From Labia minor (lineage: Eukaryota; Arthropoda; Insecta; Dermaptera; Spongiphoridae): a DNA stretch of 64,000 bases. The stretch covers positions 13,250,225 through 13,314,224 of the forward strand of contig OY720347.1 of assembly GCA_963082975.1 (NCBI GenBank). Direction: 5' to 3'. The translations under genes and the position numbers were made by a program. Below, piece by piece: positions 34,845 to 47,231 of the stretch. Under the pieces are notes generated by a model that ran no database searches, had not been told where the DNA came from, and saw only the letters and a program-made list of their open reading frames with translations. The number at the start of each line of letters is the position of its first letter. Position 1 is the stretch's first letter.

Positions 34845-36364
34845 ATCAATCTTCCATGAAGCATAATACTTTAACAAATTTAGAAAAAGAATTATGTAAT
34901 CGTTTTATTTTATTTTCTATTTCCAATTATTTGACTATTAATATTTAAAACTTGCCAATTTTTTACTAATTGAGTAGGTGAATTATTTTGAAGATGAATT
35001 TATTGAATTTATTGCACGAGAAAGAGATAACATAAATAAATATTAAATTAAAAAAATAATTAAAATTAGTTTTTAAATGATTCTTTCAATAAATTTCTAA
35101 TTTTAAAATAATTCACATTCCCATAAAGAAATATTTATTGCGCTTTTTTAATTATATATTAAAATTAAATATTAATTATTTTTAAAAAAATTAAATTTTA
35201 AAAATCAAAAAGTGTTTGAATTAGATTATTTCACCATTTAGAAAAACAAGTGCTTAAACAAACCATCTATCAATTTATTAAAAAAAGTAAAGTTAATTTT
35301 AAAATATTATTAAAATTGATTGGATATTATATTGATTAATAAGATCAACATTAAAATAATATTTATCATCTAGTCGCCAAAAATTGTATCAAAAAATATC
35401 ACAAATTCATTACTTTTTCTTTAAATTCATAGAATTCTATTCAAGTTAAAATGTAATTTTTGAATTCTTCTTGCTAGATTGAGCTGATCCGCCAATTGGT
35501 CCTTAAGTAAAAATTCCTCCTCTAGTTTTAAATGATTTAATAATTCATTTATTCATAATATTACAAAAATGTAATATATTAAAAATTTATAATAGCATTA
35601 TTCACATATATTTTTTTAAAATTGCTTATTGATGATTTAATATTTAGTATTGAAAAAAATATATAAATTTTTTTCATTAGAATACTTTTTAATTTTTTTC
35701 ATTTATTTACAAATTTTATCAAGATATTTTACTTTTGCCATTTAATATATTAAATGTATAAATTTAAAATTAAATCTAAAATAGTTTTAATAATCCTAAT
35801 TTAGGATATCCCAAACTGTGATATTTTTTATATTAATACACAAGAATAAGTCAATAATTTTTGTGAAAGTAAATATATCAAATTAATTAATTCAAAACAG
35901 ATAAATTTGAAAAATAGTAGATTTTATGGTATTTTTCTAAAATAATAACTTTATTTTTTCTAATGAAATTAATATAATACAAGAAATAAGTGATTTCGCC
36001 CAAACGATCTAATTATAAATATATAAAAGATACCTCCCTCTTTAAAAATAATTCTGTATCAAAATTGTAAAGATTAAAATTAGCCATAATATTACAGTGC
36101 TAATAATTTTATTTATATATACTTAAATAATTAAATTAATAAATGACATTCCGTTGAAAATAGGATGATTTATAGAATCTAGTTTCGTAAAAGTACCCTA
36201 ACATCTATTTTCAGCAGAATATGATATCATTCATTAATCTTATTGTTTAACACATAAATATTCTATACTATAGAAGTCAGTTCTATGGTTTTTATTATTA
36301 TTATTTCTACTATTCAAAACTATAAAAATTTATAAATGATATTTACATTCAATTTTTTTTATTG
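34845..36364. other. AT-rich spacer after Mondo
   Basis: Mondo 3' untranslated sequence presumably lies at its start (AATAAA at 35035-35040), then A/T-rich DNA. No gene recognised. Confidence 0.5.
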
Positions 36365-37689
36365 AGTTGAGTAAAAAGTAATTTCGAATTTTTAGGTAAA
36401 ATTCAAAGACAAAATTTTTATATTAACTATTTTTATTTTTTAATGATATAGCCATTGATGACTTTTAGACTTCTCTCGGGCAATTTCAAGATCCCATAGT
36501 TCCAGAATTTCCCACTTTTCTAACCGAAAATTGCTGATGGTGCGTTTTGCAGGCATCTAAAGAAATTATTTTTTTCTATTCAGCGAATTTTGAAGGGACC
36601 TAAACAAATGGAAATTTGATGGTGCCAGATCAGATGAATAGGGCAGATGAGGTAAAACATCCCACCCAAACTTTAACAATTTTTGAGGTGTTGTCAAAGA
36701 CACGTGAGGTCGAGCGTTCTCTTGATGAAATATGACTCCATAACGACTAGTTTTTCATCAATTGCTGCTTTTAAACGATCAAGTTAAGCACCGTAACTCG
36801 GAATTAATTGTTTGATTTTGCGGAGGAAGCTCATAATACAAAATACTATAATAATAATAATAGTAATATTAATAATTTAAAATACCACCAGACAAGCATA
36901 ATTTTCTTGGCATTAATATTTTGATAATTATTAAGAGAATTTTTATTAAAAGACCACATTATTTGTATAAAATTATTTATTAAATTAAAATAATTGTACA
37001 ACGTTTCAACTGCTTATTCTGCAGTCGTTTTCAAGTAACCGTACGCTTGCTCCAATTCAAGCGGACTTAATATTTTGCTTTGGTGTGGTATCTTTATGCT
37101 TTACATCATCGTAAACTATCCACATCATCCGTTATCATATGCTTTGAAAATGGGACGACATTATTGCGTTTGAGCAGTGAATCGCAGATAGATTCAATCT
37201 ATTTTGTTCACTCAATTCGTCTGGTATCCATATATCATAACGACAAACGTTTCCTAATCTATACAAATTATTCACCACGGCTTTTTGAGATACACTGATC
37301 ATCTCTAGTTGTAAGATGTCGGTTATTTTCAACCAGTGTCTTCAGTTGATCTTCATCAACTATCGATGGTCTGCCTGAGCCCTGTCCAGATCTTCACATG
37401 ATGTATCGCCAGAATGGAATTTCGCAAACTAATTCTCTGGCATAATCGTTCACTTAAGGCATTTTCCCTGTAAACTGCACATACTTTCTGCGTAGTGTTT
37501 TTTCTTTTCCAAAAATAAAATAACATCAAACACTTAAAGTACGTCTGATTTTTCTCCATATTAAGACGCTTGCAAATAATTACTATTCTAAATAATCATG
37601 TATATATGGAAATAGTAATTAAAATTTAAAAGAACTATTTTAGTGACAAAACTTTACTCGCGAAATATGAAATTACTTTTTACTCAACT
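36365..37689 (-). pseudogene. Mariner element, inactivated and split by a Penelope fragment
   Basis: Ends AGTTGAGTAAAAAGTAATTTC and its near-inverse (first 20 or so bases match) frame a 1.3-kb unit. The minus strand shows a mariner transposase in pieces: N-terminal MEKNQTYFKCLMLFYF (37559), a second HTH region TDILQLEMISVSQKAV and RLGNVCRYDIWIPDEL, then TTPKQNI, and after the insert AKKIMLVWW and the catalytic end. The second catalytic Asp is Glu (FHQENARPH) and the third is Asn (SDLAPSNFH). With several stops and frameshifts it is dead. A 145-bp Penelope piece interrupts the TTPKQNI region. Confidence 0.88.
36924..37068 (-). mobile_element. Penelope-like terminal fragment inside the mariner
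   Basis: Matches the outer arm of the Penelope unit at 40.5-41.9 kb (ATTAAAAGACCACATTAT, TACAACGTTTCAACTGCTTA, GTAACCGTACGCTTGCTCC). AATATTTTG occurs on both sides (36915-36923, 37069-37077), and keeping one copy restores the mariner reading frame across the site. Confidence 0.85.
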
Positions 37690-39078
37690 TAATAGATTTC
37701 CAATAGATATAATGATAATTGTAAATATTTTATTTTAAAAAGTGTATATAATTTTTTGAAAATATAATTAAATAATTGAAAATTGTCAAATATATGCTTA
37801 TAAAAAAATAGTAAATAAGTTTTGCATTTTTATAATCAATTTTAATTATTTGAGCTGCTATTTAAATATAATGTTAAAAATTATTACACTATATTTAAAA
37901 CAAATTCGATAATTTTGGTTGTTAGTGCTATTCTAATATTTAATTTTATAGATTTTCTGTTAATATATTATATAAAATTGATTATAAAATAGTGACTATA
38001 ATTTTTAATTTTGTTGATTTTTATTAATTTTATTTTCATAACTTAACTATATATATGCAATGTTTTAAATTATTTATATATTATCTTTTATATATTTATA
38101 AATAATATATTCATAAATGAAATATTCTTTATATTGCATTCATTTTTTCCACTCTATGAATATAGGTTTTTTGAAAGTAAAACTACAAAAACAAACTTCC
38201 CATACCATTTAGATTCATTTCAAAATTTGTAATAAAATCTAAAGTTTTAGAAACTTAATTTGATATATTTGTGCATTAAATTTCACAAATAAAAGTTTAT
38301 ATCTAAATCTTAAATGAATAAATTGTTAACTCTTATAAATTTAAAATATTGAAAATTGAAAATATTTATCTTGATTCATAATTTTTAAATAAGGATTTTC
38401 AAAAATTTTTTAAAAATATATTAAATAAATTTCATCAATTTTTCAAAAATCTTATTTTATAATTTTTAGAATGTAACTGAAGAGACAAGTTTTCTAATGA
38501 GAAAAAAATAGAAAAGCAAGTTTTATATAACAGTGAATATATTTCAAAATTATAATTTAGGATCAAATAAATTATTTAAAAAAATTTGAAGAATGATAAT
38601 GCTTTATATCTTATATAACAATAATTTATACATTTATGAAATTTATATACCTAATTAGTAGATTATACATTTATTTACTTTACTGGTCAATTATTATAAT
38701 ACATATATAATTTTATTTAAGATTGTATTTAAGATACTACTCTTTTGTAAATTAATTCTAATTGATTTATACTTTTTCTGGGATTGTGTGATAATTTAAT
38801 CCAGAAATATTTTATTTATCTTTACATATATTATTATAAATTCTTCAATATAATGAATGGTAAAGTTATTTTTTAGAATATGCTTTATATCAATTCATTT
38901 TATAATATATTGTATAATGTGCCATAAAAGCTGCAATTTTTTGTGATATTGTAAATATTTAAACTTAATCAGTTTCGATCAAATAAATAAATAGAAATAT
39001 TTTATAAAATTTTATTTTGAAAACATAGATTTATAAATAAGTCAGAAGTCATATATACATATTTTTCACTTTATCACT
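37690..39078. other. AT-rich spacer
   Basis: Among the most AT-rich stretches of the window. RPAIN's 3' untranslated region should fall at its right end. Nothing else recognised. Confidence 0.55.
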
Positions 39079-42000
39079 TTAAATAAGAGAATTACAAATT
39101 CCACAAGATATACAATAAATACTAAATTTTTGAGGTGAATAATCTATTCGGAATTTTGGTATTGATCTACAATTATTGGAGTGCTCATTCCAACAAGAAC
39201 GAATTTTCTTTTCTAATTCCTTGAGAGGATGATCAAGTTCCATTTCTATAAAGCAATTATCACAGACACAAGAATATTTATTTATTTTTGAGTTATAAGT
39301 AGAAGAAAAAGCTCCGGTCTCACATATAGGACAAACAATAATATCTTCAGATAAAAATCTTTCCACTTTAAAATTAGTTATCTCTTCTTCATTTTTGGAA
39401 AACAATTCGGCTAAAAATAAATGTAATTTAAAAATTAATAATTATATTTGTTTAGAAAAAAATTTAGCATATATTTTTACATTACAATCATAATCTCTAC
39501 ATAATGTCAAATTTAAAATTTTTAATTTATATAACTATAGAAATTTAAACGATTATCTGCAAAAGCATTCTTTAAAAAAATAGCTAAGTATTAATAGGAT
39601 GGGAGATTCAAATATCATTAAACACACACATTCTTTCTTATCAAATATGATTATAACAAATTCTGTTGATTATAGGTATAGTAATTATCAAAACCAATTT
39701 TTTTATTTGTATATCCTTTAATCAGGTGATGTATTCACCTCTAATATCTCAAAATGTTTTCATTGCATATTTCAAAATAAGCTGGAGTGTCTCCTCGACT
39801 ATCTTGCAAATTTGAATTGGATTAATTAACTTATATTATATTTAAATTAAATTTAATTAATTATAAATTAAAATTAATAAATAATATTTATTAATGTTTG
39901 GCTCTTTGTTGATTCCACCACATCACGTGTTGGCGCGTGAGATTTCCAGTGTTAAAAAATTAATTCTGGTACTTTCAGCGATTCAATCAAATTGAAATTT
40001 ATATATAACAGTTTTATACATTTTTTAATCATGTGAAAAACTATCAAACATATATCTTTATTTTTACGGTCACTTTAGAGGAAAAATAATCAAAACGTTG
40101 TAGGTAATGACCCTCTTTTGAATAAGCTACATTTCTCAAAAGTTGATAGAAAACTACGAATTTTGAATAATTCCCGTATACCAAATTTCATTATTCTAGC
40201 TCAAACCGTTTTTGTGTAATCTTGTCTACATATTTACACACATACACAGACATTTTTCTCAACCTTAGTGATAATGATTCAGGAACCTTCAAAACGTATA
40301 AAAACATCAAAATCTCAACATCGAAAATTTTCGTGATCGCAATAGTCGAGATAGTAAAAATGTCAATCCGGATCCCCTTTTAACTGATTTTGCAACTCAA
40401 TACAGGTTATGAAATTCATATCTTTGACTGCCAATGAGAAGGCGAGGAACAATTTTACCTACAAGAGTCCTCTGAAAAGAATTACATGGTATTTATTAAA
40501 GCTTTTGTGGTTATTTTGATAATAATTAAGGGAATTTTTATTAAAAGACCACATTATATATTTGTATAAAATTATTTATTAAATTAAAATAATTGTACAA
40601 CGTTTCAACTGCTTATTCTGCAGTCGTTTTCAAGTAACCGTACGCTTGCTCCGATTCAAGCGGACTGATGCATGTTGGGACACGTCACCTCTTATATAGG
40701 CAGTGATATTGGCGCCAATTCTTAATCTCAACATGAAGTCAGCAGCAATTGTCAAAGCAAGCGTTTACAATCAAGTATAATAGTGCACTATGTCTCTATA
40801 ATAAAGATAGTAAATTATTTCTATAATCAAGATATATACATAAATACACATTAGATTAATTATATTTCATTAAATCTGACAAATTTTACTCATCCAACAC
40901 TATGTTCCACATCTTATTAAGTCTATATCCATCCTCTTTATTAATATTATTGGGATGATTATTAATTTCTATAGATTCTTTTATTTTTCTTTTCCACCAA
41001 TTATTTTCAATATGAAGTGTTTCTACATTATCTAAATTTATTTTATGTCCTGTTGTTAAGGCATGTTCTGCAATTGCTGATTGATTTGGATGTTTCAATC
41101 TAATGGATCTCTCATGTTCAGACAGTCTTGTAGAAATCTTTCTACTTGTTTCACCAATGTATACTTTTTTACATTCACAAGTTACCTTATAAACTCCATT
41201 ATTTTCGTTTTTAATTTTGTATTTTATATATGAGGTGAGAGAAGACATTTGTTTATGTGGTTTAAATGTTACTCTGATGTTGTGTTTCCTCAATTTTGAC
41301 GCTATTTTTTCTGTTGTTCCTTTTTACAGATCACAAATAACATTACCTTATATCATCCCAATAATAATAATAAAGAGGATGGATATAGACTTAATAAGAT
41401 GTGGAACATAGTGTTGGATGAGTAAAATTTGTCAGATTGAATGAAATATAATTAATCTAATGTGTATTTATGTATATATCTTGATTATAGAAATATTTTA
41501 CTATCTTTATTATAGAGACATAGTGCACTATCATACTTCTTGATTGTAAACGCTTGCTTTGACAATTGCTGCTGACTTCATGTTGAGATTAAGAATTGGC
41601 GGCAAAAATTGGCGGCAAAAATTGGAGCCAAAAATTGGCGGCAAAAATTGGAGCCAAAAATTGGCGCCAATATCACTGCCTATATAAGAGGTGACGTGTC
41701 CCAACATGCATCAGTCCGCTTGAATCGGAGCAAGCGTACGGTTACTTGAAAACGACTGCAGAATAAGCAGTTGAAACGTTGTACAATTATTTTAATTTAA
41801 TAAATAATTTTATACAAATATATAATGTGGTCTTTTAATAAAAATTCCCTTAATAATTACATGGTATTGTTCAGCGGCCGTTTTGACAAACCTAAATAAA
41901 ATTTCAGAAATGTAATTTGTTCCCGGAGCTCACCTAAGGTTTTTGCCAAAACGAAAGTTATTTCATTAAAAGAAAAACCAGACTAATTACAAGATATTGA

Positions 42001-42798
42001 ATACTTTTCAAAACCCCACCTTGATGAACCCGATCCTAATTCCCAGATCTTTTGGGTCTTCTTCGTAAATATGCTTCATTGAATAACTATAATATTGAAG
42101 GCACTGGTTTATTAGCTAATTACCTTACTTAACCTTGATTGATATAATTAGTTGAATTTTTATAATAATAAAAATCTAAAATTATCAAATTAATCCAGTT
42201 AAAAAATTTTAATTTGACAAGTTTGAGAAATAACCTGTAAATATGTATTAAGATTGTTCAAATATTTTTTATCATTACCAATTGCACCAAGTCATCAAGA
42301 TTTTAGATTTCAAATCACTTTCAATTAAATTCACAAAAATATATTAATTTTAAAATTTGATTTAATCGTTTCCTCTATAAAATTTATATTTACCTTCTTC
42401 AATTTCTTGATCCGTTATATCAAACATTTTTAGAAATTTATTAACATTTTCAGAATCAGGAAGATCTTTATCATTGTAATTCTTTAAAATTAACTTGATT
42501 TCTTCCTTTATATTTTCATCATCTGTTTGTTCGATTAACGATAGTTTTCGACCTTTGTTTTGAAATTTTAAACGATTTTCTCTCCATTTTTGTTTACAAT
42601 GCTAAAAGAAATTGATTAAATCAATAAAAATTGATAAAGATATGGATATATTATATGAATGGATTATAATATAATTACTTCTCTTATCATGTCTTGTACT
42701 CTTGGTGATCCTTTTTTCATTAATTTAAATATGGCATTCTTTGTTTGCATATTTTTGTGTGTAGGAGATAAAGTAAATGTTTTATAACTAACTTCCAT
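39079..42798 (-). CDS. RPAIN: RPAIN, RPA-interacting protein
   Basis: Carrier that binds the replication protein A complex and brings it into the nucleus. Three exons on the minus strand: 42798-42679 (ATG first), 42601-42394, 39410-39079; the joins keep frame and give 219 residues, the same length as I know for the human protein. The N-terminus has the conserved basic stretch (KLMKKGSPRVQDMIRE then HCKQKWRENRLKF). The middle is acidic and helical. The C-terminal third is a Cys-rich zinc-ribbon-like domain (CPICETG, CVCDNC, HSNNC, YCISCGIC). Introns follow GT-AG. The second intron is about 3 kb and houses a HINE-A and a Penelope inverted pair; the first is 77 bp. Divergent from IFT20. Confidence 0.9.
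39780..40355 (-). mobile_element. HINE-A copy in an RPAIN intron
   Basis: Read on the minus strand: a damaged 5' end (ACTATCTCGACTATTGCGAT, with the hairpin loop lost), the GTGTATGTGTGTAAATATGT microsatellite, and a 3' end with CAAGATAGTCGAGGAGACAC and CAGCT. Nearly full length. Confidence 0.85.
40886..41293 (-). pseudogene. Penelope GIY-YIG endonuclease domain (5' truncated)
   Basis: Single-strand-nicking GIY-YIG nuclease that forms the C-terminus of Penelope polyproteins. The frame shows the signature GVYKVTC...KKVYIGET (GVY then YIG), the helix with catalytic Arg (RKISTRLSEHE), a conserved HALTTGH and the final E-containing stretch near IKESIEINNHP. In-frame residues upstream (KIASKLRK) look like the RT-EN linker but a stop lies about 20 codons before. 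The upstream RT is missing and replaced by the inverted arm at about 41354. The nuclease motif itself looks intact. Lies in, and on the same strand as, the RPAIN second intron. Confidence 0.88.
41595..41668 (+). repeat. 13-bp minisatellite in the right Penelope arm
   Basis: Five complete units and one partial of ATTGG(CGG/AGC)CAAAA-type, alternating two variants. The left arm carries a single ATTGGCGCC at the matching place. Confidence 0.88.
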
Positions 42799-43818
42799 TG
42801 TCAATATAATTAAACAGATAAAATTTATTTTTGTCTAAATTCAATATTGTTATTCTTTTAAACCACTTCTAAACTTCTACAATTATGGCGCCAAAAGAGG
42901 AATGCACAGACCATCTATAAGACTAGGGCACTCTATTGTCTTTTCTGAAACCAAGTTTTTAGCACCACCATGCGGGTGCGAGCCACAAGTAATTGAAAAA
43001 AAATAAATCGGGCTTTATGAGTGTGTTTTTGCCTGCAGAGTTATCGTTTATGCACCTGCAGCACCTCTTAATGGTGTAAACCAGAGACATTACATTAGAA
43101 AAAAATGGGTTTCAGACAGGGTTTCAGACATGGTTCTGTGCTTCAGATCTCTTTCTATCTGAGAGTACCCCCCTGCCCCCCTGGAGGAATAAATGATTAT
43201 TTTAAGGAGCGAGCACACAGACACACAGTTCTAACCACAGCTGATTTTTAATATAAAAATCGGTAGAAAAAATATTTAAATTAATTCAAAGTAATTATTA
43301 TGAATAATTAATAAATTAATAATCTATAAATAAACCAAAAAGGCAAAAAAAAAATAATACAAAAAAATTATAATTTTATAAAGAGATATTTTAATAATTA
43401 GATAAAAGCAATATAAATTAATATTAAAAAAAATTATAATTTAAAAAAAGAGATATTATCACACTAATAATAATTGATCTATTAAATTATAATATATAAA
43501 TTTAATATTTATTATTTTTATTAATTGATTTTTTTAAAATTTAATATTTAATTTGATCCTGAAAAAACTAATGAAATTATAAAAATATTAATTTTAGTTT
43601 ATTTGAAATAAAGAAAATTTAAATTAATATAATTATTAAATAAGGAACAAAATAATTATTTTTTAAGTTCGATGATCTTATTAGAAACTTCTCTGGAAGT
43701 ATAAAAACAAACAAACAAATTAACGTCATCTGTCAAATCTTTGAAATACTTTTCGTTGACATTTGGTTTTTATACTTAAAACATAAATTTTATTTTTTAA
43801 TAATATTTAAGAAAAAAT
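42799..43818. promoter_or_regulatory. Divergent RPAIN-IFT20 promoter region
   Basis: The 1,020 bases between two divergently placed start codons must hold both promoters unless distal non-coding exons exist. Part of it (42904-43020) is a fold-back MITE arm related to 54597-54845. No clear TATA element can be singled out in such AT-rich DNA. A GC-richer patch with CCCCCCTGCCCCCCTGGAGG lies near 43169. Confidence 0.5.
42904..43020. mobile_element. MITE arm in the divergent promoter
   Basis: GCACAGACCATCT, CTCTATTGT, CAAGTTTTTAGCACCACCAT, CAAGTAATTGAAAAAAAATA and ATCGGGCTT match, in order, one arm of the fold-back MITE at 54.6-54.8 kb. The other arm is missing or diverged. Confidence 0.65.
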
Positions 43819-44349
43819 ATGGCAGAAGAATTATTAAAATCTGGATTATATTTTGATGATTTTAGAAAATTAAGGATCTTAGATCCAGAAATGGCTGAGA
43901 AAACAAATGATCTTAAAGATCATTGCAAAGATTTTGTTGACTGTAATTATAAATAATTTTCCTGGTTATTTGAATGTGAATTTGAAACTTATTTAATATT
44001 TTTTTTACTTTTTGAGCAATCACAAAATTTAAAGTCATTTCTGATGAATTTATACATTTGATTGATTACCTAGCAAAGGATGTTGAAAGAGAGAAAATTC
44101 GAGCAATAGGATCAAGGAATTTATTGGAAACTGCATCAAAAAATAGACAAGAAAAACAAGAGCAAATTAACGTAAAATAATATTTCTTTGTATTTACTTA
44201 TTTACTTTATTATAAAATTTTATTTTTTTTAGACTCTCATTGAAGAAAAAACTCAACAATTAGAACGACTAAACATAGAATATCAATCTTTACTTGAAAC
44301 TGTAGATCAACAACAAAATGTTATACAAACTTTGATTTTAAATCAATAA
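43819..44349 (+). CDS. IFT20: IFT20, intraflagellar transport protein 20
   Basis: Small coiled-coil subunit of the IFT-B complex, needed for cilium assembly and Golgi-to-cilium transport. Exons 43819-43942, 44017-44171, 44233-44349; the joins keep frame and give 131 residues, against about 132 in human. It matches IFT20 from end to end: SGLYFDDFRKLRILDPEM at the start, KDHCKDFVD at the first join, FIHLIDYLAKDVEREKIRAI and SRNLLE in the middle, and EEKTQQLERLNIEYQSLLE at the end. Almost all predicted helical coiled coil. The second exon uses a GAG acceptor, a permitted but uncommon form. Introns are only 74 and 61 bp. AATAAA overlaps the stop codon. In an insect the protein would serve sensory neurons and sperm. 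Confidence 0.93.
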
Positions 44350-46646
44350 ATATTATAATTTAATATATAAAATATATTTTTCACATATTTATTGAATTTA
44401 ATTATAAAGATTTATCGCACAAATATTTATTAAATTATTTATTTATTTTAGTGTAATTGATATAAAGAATAAAATGGTTTATAGATTAATTGCATTTATT
44501 AATCCTTAAAATATTTATTCTCTCCATTTATAGTCAATCTTAAATTTAAAGATCGATTCGATTAATATATAGTATAAAAGTATTAGTATAAAAGAGTTCC
44601 ATTTAAAAATAAAAATATAACAAATTTAAATTTTCAAGAGTATTTATTAAAATCCTATTTTGATTATTATTATTATTCCTATTAAAATATTTTAATTTTT
44701 GTTTTATTTTCTAATAAAGTGTGAGGCGTGGTATATAACTGAATAGATTTAGAGTATTAAATAAAATCGTTCTTTGAAGCACTTAGATGATGTCACTGGG
44801 GGAATGGCAGAAAATGCATAACGAGGAATTACATGACATAGGTTACCAAATATAGTTAGTCATTTTCATTTTGAAAATGGGACTAAAATTTATTCTATAA
44901 TGAATCCTATTTATAAAAAAACAAAGAGATAAGTGTGTAATCAGTCAGTTAAGGTTTTGACTTTATTAGTATGTATGAAATCAAAAACATGAAAACAAAT
45001 TGCATTCATGATTTTAATTAAATGTAATAATTTTTATTATAATGTAAAACCTATTTTGAAATGATTATTGTAAAGGAAAAGTAGAATGGAAAAATGTATT
45101 TAGTATTTTTATTTAGGAATATACGGTATTTTCTATACTTAGGACTTTTGGCATGAGAAAGACATTGGGGGCCGATCGTAGCCACATACTGGACCAGATG
45201 AAGCGTGTCTATCTTATTTATAAGCGCATCGTCATGTAAGAAGGATTTGTTTTGTCCATCATCTTGTAGTTCAACACAAGAGAAATTTAATCTTATTCAT
45301 TTCAAAGGCTCGTAATATTTTTTGCTATTTTTATAAGTATAATTTATTCTACGTTTTTTCACTTTCTTTAAAATTAATATTAAAACTGTTTACTAAACAA
45401 GTCCATCTAAAATTACAAATCTTTAACTAAAATTGTATCGAAGGAGTGATATGGCGCTTTACGTGTACGAGGGATATGGTGGACATTGAAAAATTGAACC
45501 ACCCCAAACAATTTAGTGGAAATATACTTAGTCACAGACTTGTGTAAATATATTATTTAAATTATTTACTCTTTTATTGTAATTCTTAAAACTTACCTTA
45601 AATATTTAAACATTTCAACTTTAGGAGTTTTTATTTTTGTTTGAAACGTTATTTCCCATAAGCAATATCCCTCACACCGCCATTATCGCCACCCCTGTTA
45701 GAGATATTGCCGAAAAGTTGACATTTTTATTTTTGTGAATTTCAGTAGTTCTTATTTTAAGAATATAAAGCTGTAATTTTTGTTATGAATATCTAATAGC
45801 CCTAGGTACCATTAACACCATTAATCATGTTATAATAGCTATTAGTGTTAAAGATTTAGGTAATACCTTATACCTACATAGAAAATATTGTTTTTCATAT
45901 GCAATAATGATGATTTTGATATTTTTTGTTATATATATTAATTATTATTTATATTAATTACCTATATTAAGAAAAAAAACAATTCAAATGGCTCTCTGTT
46001 CAAAAATGAGTTATACATTAAACCTTAACTCCAAATTAGAATTAAATAATATATCATATCCTGTGAATATTATAATATTATTTTATATTTTATAGAAGTT
46101 ACTTTTACATCAATGAGAGGCGTGGTCCATGACATTAAATTCAGATATTCTTTGTATGTATGGATTTAAAAATGGATTAAACTGTGGTAAATAGCGGATA
46201 ACGATTGTTAAGAGGTAGTCAAAAACTATAATTAATCTATAATAATCAGATAATATAAACACAATGCTGTTTTTCGCATTAGCCTGGGAATAAATGGTTA
46301 GTCTAATTTTATAAAATGGCAACTAAATAATCATTTGTCAGAATAAAATAAATATAAAATAAAATGTAGATATCTGATACCACAATTAAATTTATTGTAA
46401 ATGGGAGTGATTCTAATGCAACTTCTAGATTCTTCTTGTCTCTGTTGCTCGCTCTTTTCAAAGTCCAACTGAACTTCCGTGTGTATCTTTTTTTGAGCAA
46501 CCAATTTCTAGTTGATGATTTTTTTTATATTTTCAACTCCTAACTCTTCTATCAACGATGTTATAATATAATGATTATAACCCCCCCCTTTGACAAGTCG
46601 ATCCATAACCGGTCATTGGTTATTAATTCAAAAAAATATAAATATA
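44350..46646. other. AT-rich spacer with two less AT-biased patches
   Basis: Patches at about 45160-45240 (GGGGGCCGATCGTAGCCACA) and 45660-45730 have no protein-like frame. A run of seven C near 46583 stands out. No gene recognised. Confidence 0.45.
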
Positions 46647-47231
46647 AAAAATATTTATAAAATAACGTTTTTCGAATGGACTAAAAAGAATAAAATAATT
46701 TTTCTATAGGCCTGACAGAGATTATGGATTAATTGCTTCATATTCAACGCAAAACGTTGTGCGCAGTTAGTTTTATTTATTTATATGAACAATCAAGTCA
46801 AATTTTTGTAATAATAAAAATTTTATTAAACACATAAACTGACAAATTTTTTTATAATGCAATAAAATTGATAGTTTAAGAGCTAAGAAATTAATCTTTT
46901 ATTATTTTTCACTGTAATATACTTATATCAAAGTATGTAACCAAATTTAAAAGAATTCTTATTAAATTTACATATTATCAATCAAATCCAAAATGTTTGA
47001 TAATATTAGAAGAAATAGTGTTACTTGTTAATTAAGTGTTTCAGGGTGGTATGTATGTTTATTATATATGAATTATAGCTCTATAAAGGAAGTTAATTGC
47101 ATAGAACTAAATGCGCCCAACGTTTTTCGTTGAATATGAAGCAATTCATCCATAAACTTTGTCAGGCTTATAGAAAAGTTATTTTATTCTTTTTAGTCCA
47201 TTGGAAAAACGTTATTTTATAAAATTTTTTT
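46647..47231. mobile_element. MITE with ~115-bp TIRs (AACGTTTTTC family)
   Basis: Left arm about 46647-46770 and right arm 47107-47231 are inverted copies: AATAACGTTTTTC(G/C)AATGG, then AAGAATAAAATAA and TTGCTTCATATTCAACG. The interior has ACTAATTGC-type AT-rich DNA and no coding. A partial relative lies at 11990-12455. Confidence 0.82.

Larger units (their letters stand above)
40523..41853. mobile_element. Penelope-like element: two 3' ends in inverted orientation
   Basis: Arms 40523-40960 and 41354-41853 are inverted copies (outer motif TTAAGGGAATTTTTATTAAA, then ATTGTACAACGTTTCAACTG, and the phrase for DGYRLNKMWNIVLDE). AATTACATGGTAT occurs before (40480-40492) and after (41855-41867), a 13-bp target duplication, with about 30 extra bases on the left. 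Such inverted terminal repeats and extensions are known for Penelope elements. No reverse transcriptase remains. Confidence 0.85.

Noticed and set aside
41217-41411. Plus-strand open frame in the Penelope unit
   Set aside because: Overlaps the GIY-YIG frame antisense and crosses the arm junction in a non-coding frame.
46110-46500. Two minus-strand frames of 63-70 residues
   Set aside because: Low-complexity composition, no motifs, no splice-consistent partner.
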